Of a stretch of 64,000 bases of DNA, positions 8,661-17,066 are shown piece by piece. The DNA is from Planctomycetaceae bacterium (GTDB lineage Bacteria > Planctomycetota > Planctomycetia > Pirellulales > Pirellulaceae): positions 55,136-119,135 of the forward strand of contig JAEUIQ010000027.1 in the NCBI GenBank assembly GCA_016794985.1. The letters are read 5' to 3'. Position 1 is the stretch's first letter; every line of letters begins with the position of its first letter. The translations under genes were made by a program, and so were the position numbers. The notes beneath the pieces were generated by a model that was given only the letters and a program-made list of their open reading frames with translations, was not told the DNA's origin and did not search any database.

Positions 8661-11096
8661 ATGGACCGCCCGAACCGCACGTTGCGTTCGATACTGGCTG
8701 AAACCGACCCGCAAACCATTTCCGGCATGGTTCGAACCATGTGCTATCCCGGCAATTCGTTGGACCAACTGACGGCAGACCTGCTCCGATCGAGACTTGC
8801 CGTTGTCCGATTCATTAAATTGGACGACGGGTCACCGGGTTACGAAATGACTTGGCGACAAGCAGATCGAACGATTCGCCATTGCGGACCTGTCCATGCG
8901 GCGTCGAATCAGGCTTCCGACAAGTCCAACTCCCACGATCTTGTGTTGGGACAGTGGCCAACCTGTCTAAAACCGCTCAGCCTGTTGTGCGGCAACTTGA
9001 TCACCGACGCTCGACTCGAATACGAGGTCGAGCTAGCCGCCATAGATCCGCTGCAACCTCCCTCACCAGCCTCGGATTTGTCTGACCTCTGGGGCGAACA
9101 TGTAACGGCGGCGAACTGGACGTTAAGCGCCTCTTCCGACGACGATATCCCCCTCATTGGATTCGATAACCGCGACCAATGGGATGTGAATTGGAATGCT
9201 GCTGATTTTTTGCTTACTTTGCGCAGTCACCGATCGCTCCCTTCGCGACTTCCTGTGTTGATCCATGTCGAATTTGAAGATGAAAACGGCGATATTAAAC
9301 GATTCGATCCGCCCATCTTTGGTCAACTCGAATTGTCCTCAGCGGCGACTGCAGAACCAACCTGGGTGCTGGGCATCGAGTCCCAAGTCCCGATTCGCCC
9401 GACGTTGCCAAATGGAGTGCAACTACCAGTAAAACTCTACTTGCGCAATGTTGGAGCCGAAGAGGTCGTCGACCTTCCTGGTGACGCACAATTTGTACCA
9501 AACGCCGTCTCGTCATTTCTGTCCGCGTCGGATTATGACGTCTTCGTCGGCCACCTGAATTCTCGTAAAGCCATTTTTCGCAACGCGACTTCCGTCTCAC
9601 TGAAAGAGAACGCGAATTCGATACTTGTGCGTTGGGTCGATGAACCGGAGGCTAAGAAAGACCCAACCCCTTTTGACTTGGCCGGTTCTCCCGGCGATGA
9701 GTTCAGCAACTTTAGCGAACGAGCGACCCGGATGTGGCCGATACTCCATGACGATTTTCTAGTACGGCAAGTTTCAAATGCTTCGCTGCCGGGTTTTGAT
9801 AGCGGTGTTGATCGTGACAAACCGCGTGACAAACGTGACAAAGTAGAGTATCTCCTCGGCGTCGCTCATTTCAAGATGTGCAAGATCTTGGACAAATTGG
9901 AACAGATCGAAGCAGACGCCATCCGGGAAGGCAAGAGCGGCATCCAGGCCGTCCGAAAGTACTTTTCAACGGTAATGGAAAACGAACGAAAGGAATTTGT
10001 TCGGATCGCAAGCGGTAAAACCAAACGCGAATTCTATCCCGATAAAGGCAGTTCTGGCACCGGATCAAGTGACCAAGACAAGTCGACCGCAGCGTCCAAG
10101 ACAACAAAACCCATGGTGTTGTTTCAGAATTCTTTGGCGTTTGACGAAACGGACGATAATCCGAATTTAGACCCCATCAGCCACCAGAATCATGAAACAA
10201 CTTTGGCCGATGAAGCGACTTGGACTGCCGCCAACCAACTCGTAAACGAATTCTGTGACCTGCAAAAAGAAATGAACGCTGAACCTGTGAACTTGGAGGC
10301 GTGGAAACTAAAATCCCGACTGCGATCGCAAGAAAGCATCCGTAAACTGAGTGACGAAAAACTCGCATCCAAGTTGAACACTCAGTTTGGCTTGAAACTG
10401 ACAAGCGATCAAATCAACGATCGCGTTCACGCGATGGACCGACGTTGGGCCGTGTTCCTGGTTGGAAAAAAGCTATCCGAGGCTGGCGTGATGACGGAAG
10501 CGGATTGGGCCGTATGGAAGTCACGTATCGCCGGCGGCAAGCGAGGAATGAAGCACGCGGATCAAAGGATCGATTTGCTGATTGCAACAACCTGTTTGTT
10601 CTCGAATCAGGCCATCGATGCACTGGAATTGGACTTCATCGAATCGTGGCTCCTGAGAGATCATGGGGCCGAACAGTTATGTCGCGAGTTTGACATTCTC
10701 CCCGCATCACTGCCGGAGTGGTGCCAACGCTTGGGCCGTACCGTGCATGCCCAGATCATTTGCGATGGCGACAAGTCGATTCGAGCCAAGTCGCCATTGG
10801 ACCAACATGCTCGCGAACTCCTCGAATGTTGGTTGATCGAAAACAATGAACTAGATACCGCAATCAGCAAAGTTCGTAGCAAGTGTGACGAGAATCGACG
10901 GGAAGCCGAGAAGCGAAGTTCGACCGACCATCGGAAGCGGCAAACTAAGCTCTTTAATCCTGGAAAATGCGTAGACGAGATCGCGAAAGTCTGGAACCAA
11001 AGCGAATCGATCGTCCCACCCGAATATCGCCAACTGCCAGAAGAATCGGAGCTGGTTCGGATTGGTCCGAAAAGCAACTGTCCTGGTCGCAGGTGA
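8661..11096 (+). CDS. Large unknown island protein (811 aa)
   Basis: No family is recognised. The first 300 residues are mixed alpha/beta (for example LPVLIHVEFEDENGDIKRFDPP and LPVKLYLRNVG), followed by a highly charged linker around residues 375-390 (DRDKPRDKRDKVEYLL), a Ser/Thr-rich linker near 460, and a helical C-terminal half (for example SIRKLSDEKLASKLNTQFGL). There is no signal peptide or membrane helix, so it is probably cytoplasmic. It is preceded by motif copy A, which ties it to the genes at 11500, 13474 and 13859. The modular shape suggests a scaffold or adaptor, but this is only inference. Confidence 0.85.
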   Translation: MDRPNRTLRSILAETDPQTISGMVRTMCYPGNSLDQLTADLLRSRLAVVRFIKLDDGSPGYEMTWRQADRTIRHCGPVHAASNQASDKSNSHDLVLGQWPTCLKPLSLLCGNLITDARLEYEVELAAIDPLQPPSPASDLSDLWGEHVTAANWTLSASSDDDIPLIGFDNRDQWDVNWNAADFLLTLRSHRSLPSRLPVLIHVEFEDENGDIKRFDPPIFGQLELSSAATAEPTWVLGIESQVPIRPTLPNGVQLPVKLYLRNVGAEEVVDLPGDAQFVPNAVSSFLSASDYDVFVGHLNSRKAIFRNATSVSLKENANSILVRWVDEPEAKKDPTPFDLAGSPGDEFSNFSERATRMWPILHDDFLVRQVSNASLPGFDSGVDRDKPRDKRDKVEYLLGVAHFKMCKILDKLEQIEADAIREGKSGIQAVRKYFSTVMENERKEFVRIASGKTKREFYPDKGSSGTGSSDQDKSTAASKTTKPMVLFQNSLAFDETDDNPNLDPISHQNHETTLADEATWTAANQLVNEFCDLQKEMNAEPVNLEAWKLKSRLRSQESIRKLSDEKLASKLNTQFGLKLTSDQINDRVHAMDRRWAVFLVGKKLSEAGVMTEADWAVWKSRIAGGKRGMKHADQRIDLLIATTCLFSNQAIDALELDFIESWLLRDHGAEQLCREFDILPASLPEWCQRLGRTVHAQIICDGDKSIRAKSPLDQHARELLECWLIENNELDTAISKVRSKCDENRREAEKRSSTDHRKRQTKLFNPGKCVDEIAKVWNQSESIVPPEYRQLPEESELVRIGPKSNCPGRR

Positions 11097-11499
11097 TCCA
11101 CAACCGAGTTTGCTGATCAAGCCAACACTCGCGCAACAACTTTTGGACCATCGTCTGCTCTCCGTTGATCGGCTCGGGTAGTCTTTGCACAGATAAGTCG
11201 GCACACCCACTATTTTGGGTTGGTAAAACTCGTAGTCGAACGACAGTTGTGCGGATCGGCGCAGGCGCCTGCGCGATGGAAACGAAAACTTCTCTAGGAC
11301 CACCATGAACGTGGCAAAGGATGACGCGTATGTGAGTTGCGGTCACGTGCGAATCCATCCGCCAGTCTTGTTGATGACTCTAGCAATTTTATTTTTTAAA
11401 ACAAGTTTTATCCTCAGACCCCAAATCCGCCTTGCTAGAGACTTGAGAGAGTAACACGAAGCACTTCGTGCAATGCTCGCGAACCCTGTGAGGAGAACC
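11097..11499. other. Intergenic region, palindrome and promoter-like motif
   Basis: No gene is confidently supported; minus-strand frames here lack ribosome sites and recognisable motifs. It contains a perfect 16-base palindrome GCGCAGGCGCCTGCGC at 11259-11274 and, near the right end, promoter-like motif copy B. Confidence 0.5.
11419..11446 (+). promoter_or_regulatory. Island promoter-like motif, copy B
   Basis: CCCCAAATC, 13 bases, then ACTTGA; 53 bases before ATG 11500. Confidence 0.6.
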
Positions 11500-12072
11500 A
11501 TGCCGAACTATCATTCGAAGCAAGAAGATCAAGATTGTCGACGCGCCATCGAAGTCGCCCGACAAGGTGAAAACCTTCATTGGGAGTTGTCGGGACTGTT
11601 GGAAAAGATTCAACGCCAAGAACTGTGGCGGTCGGTCGGTTCCCAGAGCTTCAAACAGTTTGTACAAGAACATCTCCGCTTGGCCGAATCAACGTCCCGC
11701 CAACTGTTAAAGGTTCGGCGTATGTGCGACGAGCACTCGATCCCGCCGGAAAAGTTGGCCGAATGCGGCTGGAGCAAGATGGCGGAAATTGCCAAACACG
11801 TGACATCAGCAAACAAAGACGTGTTGATGCAGGAAGTTGCCGAACTCAGCTTAACGCAACTGCGTGAAAAGTATCGTGCTCCAGTCAGATCCGAGAAGAC
11901 CACGGAGAAAAAGAACTCGCAGGTCGTTCTCTCCGAAGAAGTAAACCAAGCCCTGCGACACGCCGCTCGATTTACCCGCTGCGATGACCTGCAGACCAAC
12001 TTGGAGTTCGTAGCAAAGCAATTTCAACTACTAATGCCGCGGTCGCCAGAGATTCAGTTCAGTCGGAATTGA
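11500..12072 (+). CDS. Small helical, DNA-binding-like protein
   Basis: 190 residues. ATG 11500 was chosen because GAGGAG lies 6 bases upstream. The N-terminal 60 residues (HWELSGLLEKIQRQELWRSV, SFKQFVQEHLRLAESTSRQL) resemble the helical, helix-turn-helix-like regions of phage and mobile-element regulators; a second helical part contains LAECGWSKMAEIAKHV, followed by a basic linker (RSEKTTEKKNSQ). No enzyme motif was seen. It sits between the 811-residue protein and a methyltransferase gene and has its own promoter-like motif, so it may be the local regulator. DNA binding is inferred from shape only. Confidence 0.8.
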   Translation: MPNYHSKQEDQDCRRAIEVARQGENLHWELSGLLEKIQRQELWRSVGSQSFKQFVQEHLRLAESTSRQLLKVRRMCDEHSIPPEKLAECGWSKMAEIAKHVTSANKDVLMQEVAELSLTQLREKYRAPVRSEKTTEKKNSQVVLSEEVNQALRHAARFTRCDDLQTNLEFVAKQFQLLMPRSPEIQFSRN

Positions 12073-12090
12073 CTACAGAAGACGGATAAG

Positions 12091-12135
12091 TCCTAGCTCG
12101 CACCGCAAGCAGAATAGTTTCGGTGCGAGCTAGGA
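12091..12135. other. Perfect 15-bp inverted repeat between two island genes
   Basis: Left arm 12091-12105 (TCCTAGCTCGCACCG) and right arm 12121-12135 are exact complements around a 15-base loop. No T-run follows, so it is not a typical intrinsic terminator. It could be an mRNA stabiliser, an attenuator or an operator for the gene at 12209. Confidence 0.75.
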
Positions 12136-12208
12136 GTTTAACTGCTGCTTCGTTACCCAAGCGAGTGGGCGTTGGTATAGAACTAGTGTAAGAAGGTGGA
12201 GGAAGATT

Positions 12209-13303
12209 ATGTTTGAGAGCATGAATTCAACACTCTCTTACGAATCGGCTACTCAAGGTTCAACTTATCCGCCGAGGCAACCAGATGACACCGTCATCCA
12301 GCCAGGTTCAATAAAGCCACAGACGCAAGACGCTGAATTCTTGGCCAATATCATTGCCCGTGAAACTGGAAAAATCCTAAAATCGCAGACCAGCGCGGGC
12401 GATTCGAATCGCTGCCTTCCAGTCGTGGGGGTCGATCGCGGTAGTGGTTGGGGGCCGAACAGTCGAATTCTGTTGGATCGGCTGACTCAAACCGTTCGCA
12501 GGCACGATCCCAGACGTGCGGTGATCACCTATTGCAACGAGCGTCAACCGGACACGTTCGGACGCTTAGCGACCTACCATCAAAACGAATCGCAAGAAAG
12601 AATCTATCGAGGACTGTTGTGCGGTTCCTTCTTGGATCAGTTGCTGCCGAGCTCCAGCGTCACGATAGTAACCAGCAACGCCGCATTGCACTGGTTGGAC
12701 TTGAAACACCGGACAATGGAACGCGTGGCTTTTTCACAGCGTAATGTTCACTGTTTGGCCAAGATCGCTGCGATTCAATGGCGTTACTTCATGCAGAATA
12801 TTGCGGCCGAACTGACGCCAGGTGGCAAACTCATCGTTTCGTTTGTTGGACGAAATAGCGCTGCCGCCGAACATGTTCCACTTCAACTCTTGCAGTTGGC
12901 CATCCGGGACGTCTTGCACGAAAAGGTCGGACCAGAGCAACTCGATTTCCGCCTGGCAATTCCGATTTATTTACGCACTTTACCGGAAATTCGCCGCCCG
13001 TTCCAAGACCGATCGCTTTCTCTGGTTCTCGAAAAATGCCAATTGGCTTATCAGCCATGCCCATACTTTGAGCAATTCAAACGGGACCGGGACCGTCAGC
13101 GTTATGCATCTGAATTCACTCAGTTTGTTCGCGGTTTCAGTTCCGTGGCTTTGATGCAGTGGCTTCATGGAGTGGCTCCTGAATCTCGCGCCCAACAACT
13201 CGTGAGCGACATTTATCAAAATGTACAAGCTCGAATCTTGAGCGATCCGCAGCGTTGGACGATGTCGAAGCATCGCGTCATCGTCATCGCTGCCAAAGCC
13301 TAG
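12209..13303 (+). CDS. SABATH-like SAM-dependent carboxyl methyltransferase
   Basis: 364 residues; GGAGG lies about 8 bases before the ATG. Segments match the SABATH (Methyltransf_7) pattern in order: a motif-I-like GVDRGSGWGPNSRILLDRL (family form is LGCSSGPNT), CNERQPDTFGRL, GSFLDQLLPSSSVTIVTSNA with ALHWL, and ELTPGGKLIVSFVGR. SABATH enzymes transfer a methyl group from SAM to carboxylates of small molecules and are best known from plants. The first 70 residues are an unrelated polar extension. The start lies between a hairpin and a small membrane-protein gene. The substrate is unknown; a carboxyl group on a protein or metabolite used by the neighbouring system is possible. Confidence 0.75.
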   Translation: MFESMNSTLSYESATQGSTYPPRQPDDTVIQPGSIKPQTQDAEFLANIIARETGKILKSQTSAGDSNRCLPVVGVDRGSGWGPNSRILLDRLTQTVRRHDPRRAVITYCNERQPDTFGRLATYHQNESQERIYRGLLCGSFLDQLLPSSSVTIVTSNAALHWLDLKHRTMERVAFSQRNVHCLAKIAAIQWRYFMQNIAAELTPGGKLIVSFVGRNSAAAEHVPLQLLQLAIRDVLHEKVGPEQLDFRLAIPIYLRTLPEIRRPFQDRSLSLVLEKCQLAYQPCPYFEQFKRDRDRQRYASEFTQFVRGFSSVALMQWLHGVAPESRAQQLVSDIYQNVQARILSDPQRWTMSKHRVIVIAAKA

Positions 13304-13368
13304 CGGCGTCTCGAATTCCTGACCTTCAATAACTTGAATCTACTCTCGAAAAAATGTTCGCGACGACA

Positions 13369-13396
13369 CCCCAAATCTAGGGCGACCCGGACTTAA
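13369..13396 (+). promoter_or_regulatory. Island promoter-like motif, copy C
   Basis: CCCCAAATC, 13 bases, then ACTTAA; 77 bases before ATG 13474. Confidence 0.6.
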
Positions 13397-13473
13397 TTGG
13401 GATGGCAAGCCACAGTTTCTAGCTGTGACAGTGTTGAACCCAGATCCCTCCCCGGTTCCCAAGGAATTTTGTC

Positions 13474-13701
13474 ATGAGTCGCTCGCTGCAGCAATGGCTG
13501 TCGGAAAATTTCGAACGTACTTCACAACGGTACCCGAAGTTCGGCGCCTACAGAACAGAGTTTGTAACGTATAAAGCCAAGAAGTCACGTACCCCACGAT
13601 TCACAGATACCTCTTCGATTCCTATTTCGATTGGTCGAATCCTGGTGTTGAGTGCGAGTCTTGGCAGCGTGGCGTTAATGATGTTCGATCGTTTGATTTA
13701 A
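13474..13701 (+). CDS. Small basic membrane protein (75 aa)
   Basis: A basic, tyrosine-containing N-terminal half (SQRYPKFGAYRTEFVTYKAKK) is followed by one C-terminal membrane helix (ISIGRILVLSASLGSVALMMF). AAGGAA lies 7 bases before the ATG. It has its own promoter-like motif and is followed by a good terminator, so it is a separate transcription unit between the methyltransferase and the vWA gene. No family is recognised; it may anchor or regulate a partner at the membrane. Confidence 0.75.
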   Translation: MSRSLQQWLSENFERTSQRYPKFGAYRTEFVTYKAKKSRTPRFTDTSSIPISIGRILVLSASLGSVALMMFDRLI

Positions 13702-13724
13702 GCGTTGCAGTCATCCGTTGAAAT

Positions 13725-13757
13725 CCTCGCGCAGGTTCACTGCGTGAGGCTTTTTTA
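13725..13757 (+). terminator. Intrinsic terminator after the small membrane-protein gene
   Basis: Stem CCTCGCGCAG / CTGCGTGAGG (10 bp with one mismatch) around a 5-base loop, followed by CTTTTTTATTT. It lies 24 bases after the stop at 13701. Confidence 0.85.
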
Positions 13758-13785
13758 TTTCTTCTCAAAAATTTCGTCATCACCG

Positions 13786-13813
13786 CCCCAAATCCACCGC
13801 CGTCGCGACTTAA
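13786..13813 (+). promoter_or_regulatory. Island promoter-like motif, copy D
   Basis: CCCCAAATC, 13 bases, then ACTTAA; 45 bases before ATG 13859, directly downstream of the terminator, as expected for a promoter. Confidence 0.65.
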
Positions 13814-13858
13814 AGATTCACGGGCACAGGTGTTTTTGGGTTTGAGAGGGAGAGTGCG

Positions 13859-16800
13859 ATGAAAGGTTTGAAATTGGTTTTGGGGCGTTTGATTTCGATG
13901 TTGTTGGGCTTAGTGGCGCTGGCCGGGATGGGCCACAACATCATGCTGGCGGATCAGCCGTCCGGTACCCCGTCTGTGTTTGTAGTCCTGGTGGATGTTT
14001 CTGGTTCAATGGACGATCCGTTCCCAGCGCCCGTGCAAACTCGTCTGAAGGACTCGACGAAGTTGCACGATGTCCGCCGGCGGCTGGGGCTGTTGGCCGA
14101 GCATCTTCCCACTCGGACCAAAGTCATCGCCTACACGTTTGATCATCGGGTTACCAAGATCTTCGACGACGAATTGCGTTCCGATCACGAGCGTGGGCAA
14201 CTGGCCAAAAAGTTTGGCGACATCAGGACAGATGGAGGCACGACGTTTCTGTGGCGCACATTGGACCAAGGTCTTAACGAAGCCAAACAACTGATCGAAT
14301 CCCCCGAGCACGCCCGCGTCCGCGTTCTACTCTACAGCGATGGCAAGGACGAGGAGAAAAAGTACGACCAAAACACGATCTTGGCCAAGTACGGGGCCTA
14401 TCTAAAGGACAATGTCCAAGTGGACTGGATGTGCATCGGCTACGACTTGGAAACCGAAGTCAAGTCGCAATTGAGTGACGCGGGTGTACGATTCGTGCAA
14501 GCAGACATTCCGGAAAAACTGGACGTGGTGGTCGCCGCGTTTTCGCTAGATCACGATACCGCGACGGTTGGCCAAATGGTGACCGTTGTCAATCAAAGTT
14601 ACTCCACTGGCGCATTCACTTCCCATGTCACATGGGGTGATGGCTCTCCTCTGGAAGCCCTGCAGAGTTCTGCAACGCATGTTTATCAAACCCCTGGTTC
14701 GTTTACGGTGCGAGTTGAAGCCAAAGGTTCGCATTCAAGCGAGAAGTTTTCTCGGACAGTGGTTGTCAGTGAACCACCGCTCGTAAAGGCGAAGTTGAAG
14801 CTCGACAAACATGACTTCACGATTGGCGATCGAATGGTCGCGACCGACATCTCCGGTGCTCCTGCGAAGTCGGTGCAGTGGCTATTTAATGAAAAAGTCG
14901 TTGGTGACCAAAGCGTTCTGACCCTGCCGGCGGATCGGGTTGGCACAGCCACGTTGGAGCTAAAAAGAATCGACTCGTTCGATCGGTCAAGCTCCGACAA
15001 TGTGGAGATCGTGATTCGCCCACCCGCCGCTCCCCAGATTAGTTTTCGCACTGTCGGCGAAAAAGGGAAAGTTGGCGAAACGTTTTTCTGTTTCAACGAA
15101 TCGACTGCGAACGCCACGACGTTTGAATGGTATGCCAACGACCAGTTGGTGTCGCGTGAGAAGCATCTCGAATGGACACCCGCGACCGAGGGCGAATTCA
15201 AACTGTTGTTACGCGGTACCGACCCATGGAAGCAAACTGCTCAGGCGACGCGGAACGTGTTGATTGCTCCAAAGTTAAAGGTGAGCGCGAAGTTGGTTGA
15301 CCCTGGGAAAATCGAGGCGGGCAACGCCATCGTTTTCAATCATGCCTCCACTGGCCCGGTCGAGAAAGTCGTATGGTTGCTCAATGGACAAAAGCTGGCT
15401 CAAACGGCGGCGGCGACCTGGAGCAGCGTTCCCGGTGAGCATGAATTGGTCTTGGAAGTTCATGGCGATGGACTGAGCGACCGAGCTACTCACAGGTTCC
15501 AGGTGCCGTTACCGAGGAAGCCTGAGGCCGTGTTTCGAACCTCGACACCCGAGCCAACGAGTCGCACACGCGTCGCGTTTCTAAACGACTCCCCGCCATC
15601 GGCCGTCTCCTTCCAGTGGGTACTCAATGGAAAAGTTGTTTCTGATCAACGTAACTACGAGTTCACTCCGATCGAGCCAGGAGACTATCGCATCGAATTG
15701 TTGGCAGCCGATCGGTGGCAACAGACCAGCTCATCGCAGATGGTCCTTAATGTCTTGCCGTTGGCAAAACCAACCATTTCGTTGGTTGCCCCCAATGTTA
15801 TCGACGCCGGAACGAAGCTGGCTGCCGTCTGCAACATTGTCGGCCAATACGACCAAACTTCCTTGGTGTGGAAGCTTGATGGACGCCCCCTATCAACGAA
15901 ACAGGCACGCCTCGAACTCGAAGCATTGTCCGCAGGGCACCACGAATTGGTTGCGGAAGTTAGTTCGCTGGCAGGCTCTGTGTCCGAAGAACATCGCTTC
16001 GAGGTGAAGCCTTATGCCAAACCCGTTGGTAGACTGTCCCTGAGTTCCGAGCAACTCTTCAAAGGTGACGTCTTGCGTCTTATCGATCAGTCCACGGGCT
16101 CCATCGATTCGATACGGATCCGTATCCACCGAGGCGACGGGACCGAGCCGCAGGCGTTCGAACTGAACCCAACGATTATTCGCACGATCGATTGGCCCTG
16201 TGAAGACTTGGGTGGAATTCGCGTCGAGCATGTAGTAACTGGACCTGGCGGCACGGTAGTGAACTGGACTGAGGCAACGGTATCGTCGCGATTCACACCA
16301 CCTCGGGCTAGGTTTTCGCCCGAAACAGCGATCTTGGATGGAACGTTAAACCTCCGACTAGTCAATCAATGCGAAGGTGATGTCGCGTATTTCGAAGTTG
16401 ACGCCGGGGATGGAGCACCTACTCAACGCTTCGAACCCACGCAACCCATCGTGCTGAATTTTGGCCCTGGTTTACATCATGTTCGAGTCACCGCCTTCAG
16501 TGCCGAACCCAGCTTCGCACCGTCTGTATGGACCAGTGAAACGTTTCACGTGCCGACCCCGTGGCCAACATGGGTGCTCGCTTTGCTGTGGGTTATTCCG
16601 TTGTCGGTCGTCTGTGCAGCCGGGGTTTGGTGGGCGGTGCAGTCGTTTCGTGAGCAAAGCTTGCTGAATCGTGCTTCGATGTTGAGCGGCGAGCTGCAAG
16701 TTCATCCCATAGGACGCCCATTCGAGACACAAAACTTTGCCTTCTATGGAAATTCCGTGGAAGAAACGGTTGCTCTCGACCCCAATACGACGCTGCGTTT

Positions 16801-16954
16801 GACTTGCCTGAATCAGGTAGAAAGCGGCGAGATCGAAGTCGAGCTGTTGATCGATGGCGTTAGTCAGGCAACACGGACTTGTGCCCCCGGCGAGTCCAAT
16901 ACCATCGGCGACTACGAGTACTTGTATACGGCCGCTCCGGCCGTGCTGGCATGA
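13859..16954 (+). CDS. Membrane-anchored vWA protein with PKD/Ig-like repeats
   Basis: 1031 residues. A signal or anchor helix (about 5-31) leads to a von Willebrand A domain (about 37-215) with the metal-site motif DVSGS, the DGGTTF segment and SDGKDEE. A PKD-like domain follows (about 230-305, HVTWGDGSP with ATHVYQTPGSFTVRV), then a series of Ig-like repeats recognisable by recurring phrases such as VWLLNGQKL, VWKLDGRPL, FEWYANDQL and FTPIEPGDYRIELL. A membrane helix lies at about 900-925 (WVLALLWVIPLSVVCAAGVWW), with a cytoplasmic tail of about 100 residues. The vWA part should therefore face the periplasm or outside, with the tail near the tubulin-like protein encoded 112 bases downstream. 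GAGAGGGAGAG precedes the ATG. Ligand unknown. Confidence 0.9.
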   Translation: MKGLKLVLGRLISMLLGLVALAGMGHNIMLADQPSGTPSVFVVLVDVSGSMDDPFPAPVQTRLKDSTKLHDVRRRLGLLAEHLPTRTKVIAYTFDHRVTKIFDDELRSDHERGQLAKKFGDIRTDGGTTFLWRTLDQGLNEAKQLIESPEHARVRVLLYSDGKDEEKKYDQNTILAKYGAYLKDNVQVDWMCIGYDLETEVKSQLSDAGVRFVQADIPEKLDVVVAAFSLDHDTATVGQMVTVVNQSYSTGAFTSHVTWGDGSPLEALQSSATHVYQTPGSFTVRVEAKGSHSSEKFSRTVVVSEPPLVKAKLKLDKHDFTIGDRMVATDISGAPAKSVQWLFNEKVVGDQSVLTLPADRVGTATLELKRIDSFDRSSSDNVEIVIRPPAAPQISFRTVGEKGKVGETFFCFNESTANATTFEWYANDQLVSREKHLEWTPATEGEFKLLLRGTDPWKQTAQATRNVLIAPKLKVSAKLVDPGKIEAGNAIVFNHASTGPVEKVVWLLNGQKLAQTAAATWSSVPGEHELVLEVHGDGLSDRATHRFQVPLPRKPEAVFRTSTPEPTSRTRVAFLNDSPPSAVSFQWVLNGKVVSDQRNYEFTPIEPGDYRIELLAADRWQQTSSSQMVLNVLPLAKPTISLVAPNVIDAGTKLAAVCNIVGQYDQTSLVWKLDGRPLSTKQARLELEALSAGHHELVAEVSSLAGSVSEEHRFEVKPYAKPVGRLSLSSEQLFKGDVLRLIDQSTGSIDSIRIRIHRGDGTEPQAFELNPTIIRTIDWPCEDLGGIRVEHVVTGPGGTVVNWTEATVSSRFTPPRARFSPETAILDGTLNLRLVNQCEGDVAYFEVDAGDGAPTQRFEPTQPIVLNFGPGLHHVRVTAFSAEPSFAPSVWTSETFHVPTPWPTWVLALLWVIPLSVVCAAGVWWAVQSFREQSLLNRASMLSGELQVHPIGRPFETQNFAFYGNSVEETVALDPNTTLRLTCLNQVESGEIEVELLIDGVSQATRTCAPGESNTIGDYEYLYTAAPAVLA

Positions 16955-16975
16955 TGCCCCCCTAGTTGAAGAATT

Positions 16976-17021
16976 CGTTTGGTGCGGCGAAGCACGCCCA
17001 CGGCCTTTCTTGCACCAAACG
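16976..17021. other. 10-bp inverted repeat between vWA and tubulin-like genes
   Basis: CGTTTGGTGC at 16976-16985 pairs exactly with 17012-17021. No T-run follows. It may be an mRNA processing or stability element within an operon. Confidence 0.55.
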
Positions 17022-17066
17022 ATCTTCTTTCGGATCTAACTCCCAATAACTGTGAAGGAATGAATC

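Noticed and set aside
10954..11358. Minus-strand frame overlapping the end of the 811-residue gene
   Set aside because: Overlaps a well-supported gene, and composition is typical of a shadow frame.
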